A stretch of 64,000 nucleotides of DNA from assembly GCA_965229695.1 (NCBI GenBank), contig OZ245921.1, positions 2,232,001 through 2,296,000 on the forward strand, in the 5' to 3' direction. A program made the translations under genes and the position numbers. Below the pieces are notes generated by a model that saw only the letters and a list, made by a program, of their open reading frames with translations, ran no database searches and was not told the DNA's origin. How positions within the stretch are numbered: position 1 is the stretch's first letter; each line of letters opens with the position of its first letter. Positions 15,742-23,840 of this stretch are shown here, piece after piece. The DNA comes from JANSYL01 sp965229695. GTDB taxonomy: Bacteria; Pseudomonadota; Alphaproteobacteria; Rhodobacterales; Rhodobacteraceae.

Positions 15742-16620
15742 ATGGACAATTGGGATGAAATCCGGACCGCCTATCAGGTGGCGCGGATGGGAACGGTCTC
15801 GGGCGCGGCGGAGGTTTTGGGCGTGCACCATGCAACGGTGATCCGCCATATCGATGCGCTAGAGGGGCGCTTGGGCGCGAAACTCTTCCAACGCCATGCG
15901 CGCGGATATACCGCCACCGAAGCGGGCCAAGACCTGCTTAAGATCGCGGGGGCGGCCGATGACCAATTCACCCAATTGGCCGGACGGATCAAAGGCCGCG
16001 GTGATGAGGTGACGGGCGAGTTGATCGTTACCTCAATCGGTGCGCTAAGCCCGCTTTTGGTGCCCACAATTGCCGAGTTTCAGGAACGCCACCCCGATCT
16101 GCGTGTACGCCTGATCAGCGATACACGGCTTTTCCGCCTGGAATATGGCGAGGCCCATGTGGCCATCCGTGCGGGGAAACTGCCAGATCAGCCCGACAAT
16201 ATTGTGCAGCCCTTTTTCAATCAAACCCTACGGCTTGTCGCCAGCCAATCCTATTTCGACCGGTTTGGACCATTGACGGGCGAAAACGTTGCCGCGCATC
16301 GGTTTATTGGCGCGACCGAAGAAACCCCCCGCGCGCCCTATTTCCGCTGGCTCAATGAAAACGTCCCCAATACCTCGATCTATTTCCGCGTATCCGACAT
16401 GGTCGCCGCGAAAGAAGCGGTGCATGCGGGCATCGGCATCGGCTTTGTTGCTGATTGGGATCAGGATCGCACCGATGATCTGGTCGAGATGTTGCCCCCG
16501 CTGGAGGATTGGTCGGCCAAAATCTGGCTTGTGACCCATATGGACCTGCACCGCACAGCCAAGGTGCAGACCTTTGTCCGCCACCTCAAGGAAGAGGTGA
16601 AATTCTGGCCCGTTCGATAA
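15742..16620 (+). CDS. LysR family transcriptional regulator
   Basis: A 292-residue regulator: DNA-binding domain at residues 1-60 (YQVARMGTVSGAAEVLGVHH, IDALEGRLGAKLFQRHARG) and effector domain (about 90-290). It is divergent from azoR-doxX and probably controls them. The start at 15742 (MDNWDEIRTAYQ) has GTGAGGG just upstream. Its tail overlaps the upstream edge of the EamA transporter frame. Confidence 0.93.
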   Translation: MDNWDEIRTAYQVARMGTVSGAAEVLGVHHATVIRHIDALEGRLGAKLFQRHARGYTATEAGQDLLKIAGAADDQFTQLAGRIKGRGDEVTGELIVTSIGALSPLLVPTIAEFQERHPDLRVRLISDTRLFRLEYGEAHVAIRAGKLPDQPDNIVQPFFNQTLRLVASQSYFDRFGPLTGENVAAHRFIGATEETPRAPYFRWLNENVPNTSIYFRVSDMVAAKEAVHAGIGIGFVADWDQDRTDDLVEMLPPLEDWSAKIWLVTHMDLHRTAKVQTFVRHLKEEVKFWPVR

Positions 16621-16658
16621 GCTGGCCCACACCCGAGGCGCGCGTCGGCCATTTGGCG

Positions 16659-17504
16659 ATGCTGGCTTTTTCGGCGCTGGTGGCAGGCTCTTTTTCTTTA
16701 GGCGGTCAGGTTGCCAATGATATCGCCCCAACCGCGCTGAACGCGGTGCGCTTTATCATCGCCGTTGCGGTGGTGGGCGCGGTTGTGATGTTGCGCGGCG
16801 GGCTGCCAAAAGGGGCGGCCAAGGCGCCCTGGCGCTATCTGATCCTGGGCGGGCTTTTCGCGATTTATCTGGTGTTGATGTTTGAAGGGCTGAAAACGGC
16901 TGAGCCCGTTTCAGCCTCGGCCGTCTTCACCCTGACCCCGCTGATGAGCGCTGGTTTCGGGTATCTGATGCTTCGCCAGGTTCTGACACCGCGCATCGCG
17001 CTGGCCTTGGCCATCGGCGCGGTTGGGGCACTTTGGGTGATCTTCCGCGCCGATCTCAGCGCGTTTCTGGCGTTTGAGATTGGGGTGGGGGAGGCGATCT
17101 TTTTTTGGGGCTGCTTTGCCCATGCCGCCTATACGCCTGGGTTCAAACTGTTCAACCGAGGTGAGCCGGCGCTGATTTTCAGCTTTTACACGCTTTGCGC
17201 CTGCGCGCTGGTGCTGTTGATCTGGGGTTGGTCCGACATATGGGCAACCGATTGGCTGGCCTTGCGCCCTTTGGTCTGGGTCACGATCTTTTATGTCGCG
17301 GTCATGGCTTCGGCCTGGACGGTGTTTTTGGTTCAGGTGGCGGCGATGCGGCTGCCGGCCTCCAAAGTTATGGCTTATACCTATCTGACGCCCAGCTGGG
17401 TTCTGGTTTGGGAGATCGCGCTGGGCCAACCCGTGCCGCCCGGCCTGGTGTTGGTGGGCATTGGTTTGACCATCGTGGCGCTGATTTTGCTTTTGAAAGA
17501 TTGA
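16659..17504 (+). CDS. EamA/DMT family transporter
   Basis: Ten-helix drug/metabolite transporter with two EamA repeats (about residues 1-130 and 140-281): ALNAVRFIIAVAVVG, ASAVFTLTPLMSAGFGYLML, then KVMAYTYLTPSWVLVWEIAL. The ATG at 16659 gives 281 residues; a TTG at 16653 or a start nearer the LysR stop (about 16600) would add a short N-terminus, which the family could accommodate. It lies just after the LysR stop, possibly co-transcribed. Substrate unknown, perhaps amino acids or purines. Confidence 0.88.
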   Translation: MLAFSALVAGSFSLGGQVANDIAPTALNAVRFIIAVAVVGAVVMLRGGLPKGAAKAPWRYLILGGLFAIYLVLMFEGLKTAEPVSASAVFTLTPLMSAGFGYLMLRQVLTPRIALALAIGAVGALWVIFRADLSAFLAFEIGVGEAIFFWGCFAHAAYTPGFKLFNRGEPALIFSFYTLCACALVLLIWGWSDIWATDWLALRPLVWVTIFYVAVMASAWTVFLVQVAAMRLPASKVMAYTYLTPSWVLVWEIALGQPVPPGLVLVGIGLTIVALILLLKD

Positions 17505-17569
17505 GCCACGTCAAGGTTTTTGCGCCCTGGTCATGGCATCCTGACTTTCGTGTTCTTGGAGTAATGATC

Positions 17570-18064
17570 ATGCCTGCTGCCACCACCAAATCCGACCTGA
17601 TTTCTGTCACCGAAAAAGACTGGGCCAAGCTAGAAAAGCTACTGGCAACCGTCCCTGCCGATCTGGCATCGGTCAAAGTGGAAGACGGCAGTTCGATCAA
17701 GGATATCGTCACCCATCGCACCCATTGGATCGGTTTGTTCTTCCAGTGGCTGGCGGAGGGGGAGGCGGCGCAAATGCCCGATCACGGGGTAAAATGGAAC
17801 CAGTTGAAACCCTATAACGCGGGGTTAAGGACGCTTTACGCCGATCTGAGCTGGGCCGAGGCGACGGACGGGCTGGCGCAAGGCCATGCCCGCCTGCTCG
17901 ATTGGATCAAAGCCGCCAGCGAGGCCGAGCTTTATGGCGGCCCGATGCCGGGCGGCAATGGCAAATGGAGCACGGGACGGTTCGCCGAAGCGTCGGGGCC
18001 GAGCCATTACCGCTCGGCGACCAAGGCCATTCGCGGGTATCTTAAGACGCTGGCATCGGACTGA
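17570..18064 (+). CDS. ClbS/DfsB family four-helix bundle protein
   Basis: A 164-residue DinB-like protein of the ClbS/DfsB group. Members include ClbS, which protects against colibactin, and DfsB. It has GSSIKDIVTHRTHWIGLFFQW, KWNQLKPYN, ELYGGPMPGGNGKWSTGRF and HYRSATKAIRGYLK, the expected family blocks. Two ATGs (17564, 17570) are possible; GGAG at 17557-17560 fits 17570 better. A 3'-end repeat element follows. The role here, whether protective or metabolic, is unknown. Confidence 0.85.
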   Translation: MPAATTKSDLISVTEKDWAKLEKLLATVPADLASVKVEDGSSIKDIVTHRTHWIGLFFQWLAEGEAAQMPDHGVKWNQLKPYNAGLRTLYADLSWAEATDGLAQGHARLLDWIKAASEAELYGGPMPGGNGKWSTGRFAEASGPSHYRSATKAIRGYLKTLASD

Positions 18065-18095
18065 GCCGACGGTTCTTGCGGTTCGTCGCCTTCGG

Positions 18096-18159
18096 CGCCG
18101 ACCCGCGGGGGGCTCTGCCCCCCGGACCCCCCGGGATATTTTGGAAACAGAGAAGGGGG
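18096..18159 (+). repeat. gene-3'-end repeat element (copy 3)
   Basis: After the ClbS-like gene are a GGGGGGCTCTGCCCCCC hairpin (18107-18123) and the tail GGGATATTTTGGAAACAGAG ending in AAGGGGG. It is a diverged copy of the elements after mipZ and the MATE gene, in gene orientation. Confidence 0.5.
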
Positions 18160-18197
18160 AGGGGCGCTGTTGTGCCGGTTGCCTTCTCGTTTCTGAG

Positions 18198-18527
18198 CTA
18201 GGGCTCCTCCCCGAGTTCGGTTTCCAGGAAGCGCTCAAAGGCGTCGAGGTTCACCGGTTCGAACTGGCCAAAACCCTGCATCCAGACCGAGGCGGCTTTG
18301 AGCGCGTCTGGCTCTAACTTGCACCATTTCACCCGCCCGCGTTTTTCCTGCGCGATCAGGCCTGCATTGGCCAGGATCGTCAGGTGTTTTGAGATTGCGG
18401 CCAGCGACATCTCGAACGGGTCGGCCACATCTGTCACGGCCATATCGTCTTCGAGCAACATGGTCAAAATGGCCCGGCGGGTGGGGTCGGCCAGAGCGGC
18501 AAATACGATGTCGAGATCCTTGGGCAT
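18198..18527 (-). CDS. ArsR family transcriptional regulator
   Basis: A 109-residue winged-helix repressor: DIVFAALADPTRRAILTMLL, AVTDVADPFEMSLAAISKHL (recognition helix) and AGLIAQEKRGRVKWCKL. It belongs to the group usually paired with SRPBCC/AHSA1 proteins; no such partner is seen here. The only ATG is at 18527; a TTG at 18563 lies inside the putative operator and lacks a ribosome site. There is a palindrome 33 bp upstream of the ATG, so autoregulation is likely. Confidence 0.88.
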   Translation of the reverse strand: MPKDLDIVFAALADPTRRAILTMLLEDDMAVTDVADPFEMSLAAISKHLTILANAGLIAQEKRGRVKWCKLEPDALKAASVWMQGFGQFEPVNLDAFERFLETELGEEP

Positions 18528-18559
18528 CGGCGCGATAGGCGCATGGGGCGGGGCAATCG

Positions 18560-18575
18560 TCAACCAAATGGTTGA
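18560..18575. promoter_or_regulatory. ArsR-type operator palindrome
   Basis: TCAACCA-AA-TGGTTGA, perfect 7-bp arms, sits just upstream of the ArsR gene. It closely resembles operators described for SRPBCC-linked ArsR repressors (CAACCA/TGGTTG dyads), suggesting autoregulation. It lies 170 bp before atpI on the other strand. Confidence 0.6.
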
Positions 18576-18747
18576 ATATTGAATTTCGGCGGTCTTCGGA
18601 GGGTCGGCGAAAGTTGCGTTTGTCGCACCCTAGGAAGACATATAAATTTCAATGGGTTGCCGCGCTGACACCGTGACCTTGACCGCGTTGACTCCGCCCT
18701 GGTCCCGGCATAGCGTCCGCGGGACTTCCGAAAGGGGTGTCGCCACC

Positions 18748-19080
18748 ATGTCCGAGCCATCCAATACCGAGCGACTGAAGGCTCTGGAGGCGCGGATCGC
18801 GGCGGCCAAGTCGGCGCAAGAGCCCGACAAAGCCCATATGGAAGAGCATTATTCTCAGGCGCAGCTGGCCTGGCGGATGGTGGTGGAATTAGTGGCCGGC
18901 CTGGGTATCGGGTTTGGCATCGGATATGGGCTCGATGCCCTGTTCGGAACACAGCCTTGGTTGATGGTTGTGTTCACTTTGTTGGGCTTTGTGGCTGGGG
19001 TCAAAACCATGATCCGGTCGGCGAACGAGGTTCAGCGCAAAACGATCGAAGCGGCGCGGGCCGCAGAGGATGAAGAATAG
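18748..19080 (+). CDS. atpI: ATP synthase protein I (AtpI/AtpZ family)
   Basis: A 110-residue protein with a charged N-terminal half (KALEARIAAAKSAQEPDK) and two membrane helices (about residues 45-67 and 72-92: VELVAGLGIGFGIGYGLDAL, WLMVVFTLLGFVAGVKTMI). AtpI assists c-ring assembly and AtpZ-type partners are linked to Mg2+ uptake. The ATG at 18748 follows AAAGGGG. It is the first gene of the F0 operon and its end lies 13 bp before the atpB start. Confidence 0.93.
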   Translation: MSEPSNTERLKALEARIAAAKSAQEPDKAHMEEHYSQAQLAWRMVVELVAGLGIGFGIGYGLDALFGTQPWLMVVFTLLGFVAGVKTMIRSANEVQRKTIEAARAAEDEE

Positions 19081-19093
19081 AGGGGACGCGGAC

Positions 19094-19948
19094 GTGGCGA
19101 CGGAAAGCACCAATAGCTCCGAAACCGGCAAATCAGGCGGCGGGCGCGTCGTCGCTTATGTCCTGATCGCAATCGCAGCCGTCCTGTTCATCCTGGGCGT
19201 GACCGACAGCTACGAAGGTGGCCTGTCGATCCACCCGATGGACCAGTTCGAAGTGAAACCGCTTTTTGGCGACGGGCCGGTGCATTGGTACACCCCCACC
19301 AACGTGACCCTGTGGATGGCACTGGCCATTGCCGCGATCACCGCGTTGATGGTGATGGGCACCAAAGGCCGCGCCGTGGTGCCAAGCCGGGGCCAGTCGA
19401 TGGCGGAGCTGGCCTATGGCTTTGTGCATAAGATGGTCGAAGATGTGGCTGGCAAAGATGCTGTGCCTTACTTCCCCTATATCTTCACGGTCTTCCTGTT
19501 CATTCTATTCGCAAACTTCCTCGGGCTGATCCCGATGAGTTTCACGACCACCTCGCATATCGCGGTGACCGCGATCCTGGCAGGCGCGGTTTTCATCACC
19601 GTGACGGCACTGGGTTTCATCAAGAACGGGGCCGGATTCCTGAGCCTCTTCTGGGTCTCCTCGGCACCGCTGGTGTTGCGTCCGGTACTGGCTGTGATTG
19701 AGATCATCTCGTATTTCGTGCGCCCGGTCAGCCACTCCATTCGTTTGGCGGGCAACCTGATGGCAGGCCACGCGGTTCTGAAAGTGTTCGCGGGCTTCGC
19801 GGGCGCTATGGGGCTGGCTGGCATCGCGCCGATCATCGGGGTCATGGCGATTTACGGGCTTGAGGTGCTGGTGTCGGCCATCCAGGCCTACGTCTTCACC
19901 ATCCTGACCTGCGTCTATCTGAAAGACGCGCTTCACCCGCATCACTGA
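19094..19948 (+). CDS. atpB: F0F1 ATP synthase subunit a
   Basis: Membrane subunit forming the proton half-channels beside the c-ring. It has the conserved helix with the essential Arg (PVSHSIRLAGNLMAGH) and the usual FANFLGLIPMSF segment. I chose the GTG at 19094 (284 residues) because AGGGGA lies 7 nt upstream; the ATG at 19070 inside atpI would add eight residues but has no spaced ribosome site. The N-terminal 25 residues are Ser/Gly-rich before a first membrane helix. Confidence 0.95.
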   Translation: MATESTNSSETGKSGGGRVVAYVLIAIAAVLFILGVTDSYEGGLSIHPMDQFEVKPLFGDGPVHWYTPTNVTLWMALAIAAITALMVMGTKGRAVVPSRGQSMAELAYGFVHKMVEDVAGKDAVPYFPYIFTVFLFILFANFLGLIPMSFTTTSHIAVTAILAGAVFITVTALGFIKNGAGFLSLFWVSSAPLVLRPVLAVIEIISYFVRPVSHSIRLAGNLMAGHAVLKVFAGFAGAMGLAGIAPIIGVMAIYGLEVLVSAIQAYVFTILTCVYLKDALHPHH

Positions 19949-20013
19949 GGCGTGGCGCGATCCAGCGCCCCTCACCCAAGTTTTCAAGGCTTCCAACGTA
20001 AGGAGATAAGACA

Positions 20014-20250
20014 ATGGAAGGCAATATCGCAGAAATGGGCCAGTTCATCGGTGCCGGTCTTGCAGCCATCGGCTCGGGTGCCGCAGCCATCGGTGTGGGC
20101 CACGTTGCCGGTAACTTCCTGGCAGGCGCCCTGCGCAACCCCTCGGCCGCCGCTGGCCAGACCGCGACGCTCTTCATCGGCATCGCCTTTGCAGAAGCCC
20201 TGGGCATCTTCGCCTTCCTCGTGGCTCTGCTGCTGATGTTCGCCGTCTAA
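20014..20250 (+). CDS. atpE: F0F1 ATP synthase subunit c
   Basis: A 78-residue hairpin of two membrane helices forming the rotor ring. Helix 1 has the Gly/Ala-rich GAGLAAIGSGAAAIGVGHVAG. The proton-binding carboxylate is the Glu in IAFAEALGIFAFL in helix 2. A very good ribosome site (AAGGAG, 7 nt) suits its high stoichiometry, and a stem-loop directly follows the gene. Flanking gaps of 65 and 83 bp are larger than elsewhere in the operon. Confidence 0.97.
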   Translation: MEGNIAEMGQFIGAGLAAIGSGAAAIGVGHVAGNFLAGALRNPSAAAGQTATLFIGIAFAEALGIFAFLVALLLMFAV

Positions 20251-20252
20251 GC

Positions 20253-20288
20253 CGAGCCTCACACGACCATCCTTACGTCCGAGGCTCG
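20253..20288 (+). other. intercistronic stem-loop after atpE
   Basis: CGAGCCTC (20253-20260) and GAGGCTCG (20281-20288) form a perfect 8-bp stem with a 20-nt loop in the 83-bp gap between atpE and the b' gene. There is no T-run, so it is not a classical terminator. It may protect the atpE message from 3' decay or lower read-through to b'/b, matching the high need for subunit c. Confidence 0.5.
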
Positions 20289-20333
20289 CGATCATCGCGG
20301 GTCTCGGTGTAATCCCGGTTCCAGGAGGACAGA

Positions 20334-20897
20334 ATGGCAGAAGACGCCCACAGCGCTGCCGATGCAGCCCACGGTGCCGCCGACGCCGCGCATGGCGCAG
20401 GGCCGGGGATGCCGCAACTCGACTTCGCGACGTTTCCCAACCAGATTTTCTGGCTGATCGTCACGCTGCTCGCGATTTATTTCATCCTTAGCCGCGTGGC
20501 ACTGCCGCGTATTGCTGCCGTCTTGGCCGAGCGTCAGGGGACGCTGACCAATGATCTGGCCGCGGCCGAGGATTTGAAGCGCCAAGCCGTCGAGGCGGAA
20601 GAGGCGTATAACAAAGCGCTGGCTGACGCCCGCACGGAAGCTCACAAGATTGCCGATGAAGCCCGCGCCGAGATCCAGGCCGAGTTGAATGACGCCATCG
20701 CCAAAGCTGATGCCGAGATCGCAGCGAAAGCTTCGGAAAGCGAGGCGCGCATTGCCGAGATTCAGGCCGGTGCCATGGAAAGCGTGCAACAGGTGGCCCA
20801 AGATGTGGCGGGCGATATCGTTGCCGCGGTCGCGCCGGGTCAATCAGTGGATGCTGACGCGCTGGCCTCCGCCGTCGCGGATCGGGTGAAAGGGTAA
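20334..20897 (+). CDS. atpF2: F0F1 ATP synthase subunit b'
   Basis: A 187-residue peripheral stalk subunit of the b' type found with b in phototrophs and alphaproteobacteria. An Ala/His-rich N-terminus (HSAADAAHGAADAAHGAG) precedes one membrane helix (FWLIVTLLAIYFILSRVALP, about residues 40-58) and a long charged coiled coil. AGGAGG ribosome site at 20323-20328. It precedes the b gene with one base between stop and start. Also called atpX or atpG in some species. Confidence 0.94.
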   Translation: MAEDAHSAADAAHGAADAAHGAGPGMPQLDFATFPNQIFWLIVTLLAIYFILSRVALPRIAAVLAERQGTLTNDLAAAEDLKRQAVEAEEAYNKALADARTEAHKIADEARAEIQAELNDAIAKADAEIAAKASESEARIAEIQAGAMESVQQVAQDVAGDIVAAVAPGQSVDADALASAVADRVKG

Positions 20898-20898
20898 G

Positions 20899-21477
20899 AT
20901 GATGAAAAAACTGCTCTTGCCCGCCCTGACCGTCGTCGCCTTTCCTGCCTATGGCGCGGAAGATGGCTATGCGCCGGGCTATGATTTCACCTCGCTCTTC
21001 AACACCGACTATGTGGTGCTGATCGGCTTCCTGCTGTTCTTGGCGATCATCTTCTACTTCAACGTGCCATCCATGCTGGGCGGGATGTTGGATCAGCGCG
21101 CCGCTGGTATCAAATCCGAGCTGGATGAGGCCCGTGCCCTGCGCGAAGAGGCGCAGACGCTTTTGGCGTCTTACGAACGCAAGCAACGTGAAGTGGCCGA
21201 TCAGTCGCAGCGCATTGTCGCCGCTGCCAAGGCTGATGCCGAAGCTGCCGCCGAACAGGCCAAGGTCGATCTGGAGAAATCCATCGCCCGCCGTCTGCAA
21301 GCCGCTGAAGACCAGATCGCCAGCGCCGAAGACAAAGCCTTGCGCGCCGTGCGTGATCAAGCGGTCGAGGTTGCCGTTGCTGCTGCAGCCGCCGCGATTG
21401 GCAAGACCATGGCCGCCGCTGATGCGAATAAGCTGATCGACCAAGCCATTGGTGAGGTTGAACGCCAGCTGCACTAA
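20899..21477 (+). CDS. atpF: F0F1 ATP synthase subunit b
   Basis: A 192-residue stalk subunit with a membrane helix around residues 40-58 (YVVLIGFLLFLAIIFYFNVP), then QRAAGIKSELDEARALREEA and a long Ala/Glu/Lys coiled coil. It begins with what looks like a cleavable signal peptide (MMKKLLLPALTVVAFPAYGA then EDGYAPG), unusual for a subunit normally anchored by its first helix. Start at 20899 or 20902; the latter has better spacing to AAAGGG. Last gene of the F0 operon, followed by a strong terminator. Confidence 0.95.
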   Translation: MMKKLLLPALTVVAFPAYGAEDGYAPGYDFTSLFNTDYVVLIGFLLFLAIIFYFNVPSMLGGMLDQRAAGIKSELDEARALREEAQTLLASYERKQREVADQSQRIVAAAKADAEAAAEQAKVDLEKSIARRLQAAEDQIASAEDKALRAVRDQAVEVAVAAAAAAIGKTMAAADANKLIDQAIGEVERQLH

Positions 21478-21501
21478 GCTGCGGCTACCCAGGATTGCAG
21501 A

Positions 21502-21532
21502 AAGCCCCGCTTGCAGAAAGCGGGGCTTTTTC
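21502..21532 (+). terminator. Rho-independent terminator of the F0 operon
   Basis: AAGCCCCGCTT and AAGCGGGGCTT arms (11 bp, loop GCAGA) followed by a T-run, 25 nt after the atpF stop. Confidence 0.93.
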
Positions 21533-21543
21533 GTTGGAAGCGC

Positions 21544-22076
21544 TCAGCGGTTGAAGCTTTCCAAGCCCTCAAAATCGATGCCCTCGATATAGGCGATCAC
21601 ATCGTCTTGGTTGATGGCGTTGCCGCTGGCGTTCAGTAGGATGCGTCCGTCGATCAGGGCCACGATATCGTTGGTTTCGGTTTTGATGAAACTGCGTCCG
21701 TCGATCTCGATCACCTCACCCAGCATCGCCATCATCGCGGCATTGCCGAACATGGGCACCATCTGCGCCACCATCGGCGCGTCGACCACCATGGCCAGGC
21801 TGACGGTGCCATTGGGCCCGCGATACTCGGCCTGGGCCACATAGCCGTCGCCCAGCATTGGCACCTGGCTGGCATCGACATCGGCGACGATTTCGCGGGT
21901 CCAGCCCTCCATCGGCTCGGGCAGATAGGCCTCGAGCGCGGCGCGTGCCTCTTCTTTGTCGTCTTGGATCAGGATCAGGTTCGCCGGTGCGGGCAGGGCC
22001 ACATTTGGCGTCGGTGCTGCAATCGGCTGCGCGCCTGCGATCAATGGAAAAGCGGCCAGGAAAACCTTTTGGTCAT
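21544..22076 (-). CDS. putative exported protein with possible frameshift in the signal peptide
   Basis: The body (about 165 residues, PVPMLGDGYVAQAEYRGPNG, ALIDGRILLNASGNAINQDD) is an unrecognised protein. The frame of the body has only TTG (22089) or GTG (22083) as starts, both inside the ribosome site. An ATG at 22076 with GGAGG 6 nt upstream reads MTKRFSWPLFH and then hits a stop. Adding one base in the A4 run at 22048-22051 (T4 on the coding strand) would join it to PLIAGAQPIAAP, giving a signal peptide. So either a recent one-base deletion or a sequence error is present. Function unknown. Confidence 0.6.
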
Positions 22077-22150
22077 GAAACACCTCCAAATAATGGTCGA
22101 GCGCAGCCTAGGCTTGCTAAGCCATTCCCACAACGCGGGAATTCCGGAGG

Positions 22151-23140
22151 TCAGGCGAACCGATCCCGATAACAAGGCATCAGATCACCGGGCCGCGCGC
22201 TTGCCTTATAGACGCCGCGCGCAATGGCGCGGGCCAGGCAGAGCGCGGCCACATGGCCCAGCATCAGAGGTTCGCCCACCGGGTCGGTCAGGGCGATATC
22301 CCCCGTGGCCGCCGCGAAGACCAAATCGCCATCCATCGGCGTGTGCGAGGGATAGATCGCGCGGGCCATGCCGTCATGGGCGGCCACGGCCATGCGCGTG
22401 GCCTGGGCCTGGCTTAGGGCGGCATCGGTTGCGACAATCGCGATGGTGGTGTTCTGCGCGTCACCGCCTTTCACCGCCGGAGGGGCTGAGGGGTCGAAGC
22501 TGGGCGCGGGGCCGTGGCTGCCAAACTCGCCCCCGATCTCGAATGGTGCGGCCCAGAAATGCGGGCTCTCTCCGACGGTAACGCGGCCCAGGGCATTCAC
22601 CGCCACCAATGCGCCCACCGTGAACTTGCCGACTTTGGCCGAGGCGGTGCCAAGCCCGCCTTTCAGGTCGGCAATCAGCGCGCCGGTGCCCGCCCCAACG
22701 GACCCCAGGGCGACGTCATCCGAGGCTGCCATCAAGGCCGCCGCGCCCAGCGCCTTATAGGGGTTAGCGTCCCAAGCCTTGTCCCCGCCATTGATCAGAT
22801 CGAACAGGATCGCACCCGGCACAATCGGCACCACCTGATCGCCCACCGCAAAACCGCGCCCCTGGGCGCGCAGCCCGTCGGCCACGCCCGAGGCGGCATC
22901 CAGCCCAAAGGCCGACCCGCCGGATAGGACCAGCGCATCCGCCTCCTGCACGGTTTTGTCCGGGGCCAAAAGGTCGGTTTCCCGCGTACCGGGCGCACCG
23001 CCCATCACATGCACGGCGGCAGTGAAGGGGCGCTCGCCGACCAAAACCGTGGTGCCGGTTTTGATACCCTCGTCCTGCGCATTGCCCACGCGCAGCCCGG
23101 CCACATCGGTGATCGCGTTCCTGGGGCCTGGTTCGATCAT
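22151..23140 (-). CDS. P1 family peptidase (DmpA-like aminopeptidase)
   Basis: A 329-residue Ntn-type hydrolase of family S58/P1, which includes DmpA (L-aminopeptidase/D-esterase) and beta-peptidyl aminopeptidases. It has NAITDVAGLRVGNAQDE, LLAPDKTVQEADALVLSGGS, AFGLDAASGVA and NTTIAIVATDAAL, where the Thr after Asn-Thr is the expected autocleavage nucleophile. Start MIEPGPRN at 23140 gives a 4-nt overlap with the preceding gene. It is the last gene of a ten-gene operon with a peptide-type ABC transporter, so imported peptides or amides may be its substrate. Confidence 0.92.
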   Translation of the reverse strand: MIEPGPRNAITDVAGLRVGNAQDEGIKTGTTVLVGERPFTAAVHVMGGAPGTRETDLLAPDKTVQEADALVLSGGSAFGLDAASGVADGLRAQGRGFAVGDQVVPIVPGAILFDLINGGDKAWDANPYKALGAAALMAASDDVALGSVGAGTGALIADLKGGLGTASAKVGKFTVGALVAVNALGRVTVGESPHFWAAPFEIGGEFGSHGPAPSFDPSAPPAVKGGDAQNTTIAIVATDAALSQAQATRMAVAAHDGMARAIYPSHTPMDGDLVFAAATGDIALTDPVGEPLMLGHVAALCLARAIARGVYKASARPGDLMPCYRDRFA

Positions 23141-23490
23141 GGTGTCACCTGTTCGGCGGTCAGATGTGGGATCGTGCCACGAAACACCCCCAGCGGGCGT
23201 AATCGCGCACTTCCGGGAAACGGGCATTCCAACCCGTCGAACGCAGCGGGCAAGATCAAAACAAGGGTTGTATCAGCATCCGCCGCTGCAAGGATGGATT
23301 GCGCCGTCGCCGCATCAAAATGCCCCGAAAGCCGCCGCGCCGGGTCGCTGGATTGGATGACCTCCACATGGCCCAAATCCAGGGCTGAGCAGGTATCCAA
23401 AAGATGCGCAAAGACCAGGGGCTGGCTGGCGAAAGCTCCGCTAAACACCGCGATATCGGCGGGCAGGTTATGCCGGGTGAAGCCGGTCAT
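23137..23490 (-). CDS. conserved protein of unknown function
   Basis: A 117-residue protein starting MTGFTRHNLPADIAVFSGAF. The Asp/Glu/His content and the phrase TTLVLILPAAFDGLECP suggest a Rossmann-like fold, but I recognise no family. It overlaps the cupin gene upstream and the P1 peptidase gene downstream by 4 nt each, so it is clearly expressed with them. Confidence 0.7.
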   Translation of the reverse strand: MTGFTRHNLPADIAVFSGAFASQPLVFAHLLDTCSALDLGHVEVIQSSDPARRLSGHFDAATAQSILAAADADTTLVLILPAAFDGLECPFPGSARLRPLGVFRGTIPHLTAEQVTP

Positions 23491-23840
23491 ATCTGATCCT
23501 TAACCGCGGCGGTGTCGGGATCGCCGGTGTTGGGCGTGCCCGCCGGCTCGATCACCAGCAAATGCGCCTCGGCCCGGGCGACGGGGCGGTGTTCGACCCC
23601 GGCGGGGACCACAAACACCTCCCCTTCATGCAGAGTCACGACCCGATCGCGCAGCTCGATATCGATCTCGCCCTTCAGGACCATGAAGAAATCGTCGGTC
23701 TCGGGGTGGGAATGCCAGACAAACTCCCCTTCTACCTTCACGACCAATAGGTCATGGCCGTTGAACCCGCCCACAATCTTTGGGCTCCAATGCTCGGAAA
23801 ACTGCGACAGCTTTTCCGCCAGATTGATCGCGTCGGTCAA
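23487..23840 (-). CDS. cupin domain protein
   Basis: A 117-residue single-domain cupin with both motifs: motif 1 FVWHSHPETDDFFMVLKGE (His, His, Glu metal ligands) and motif 2 EVFVVPAGVEHRPVA. The start is a TTG at 23840 that overlaps the SDR stop as TTGA, with GGGGGG about 8 nt upstream. This gives MTDAINLAEKLSQF, whereas the longer frame to 23903 reads through SDR sequence. It may be a dioxygenase, isomerase or binding protein in the catabolic operon. Confidence 0.87.
   Translation of the reverse strand: MTDAINLAEKLSQFSEHWSPKIVGGFNGHDLLVVKVEGEFVWHSHPETDDFFMVLKGEIDIELRDRVVTLHEGEVFVVPAGVEHRPVARAEAHLLVIEPAGTPNTGDPDTAAVKDQI

Noticed and set aside
18561..18563. TTG start for the ArsR gene
   Set aside because: It lies inside the operator palindrome and lacks a ribosome site; the ATG at 18527 starts the conserved domain.
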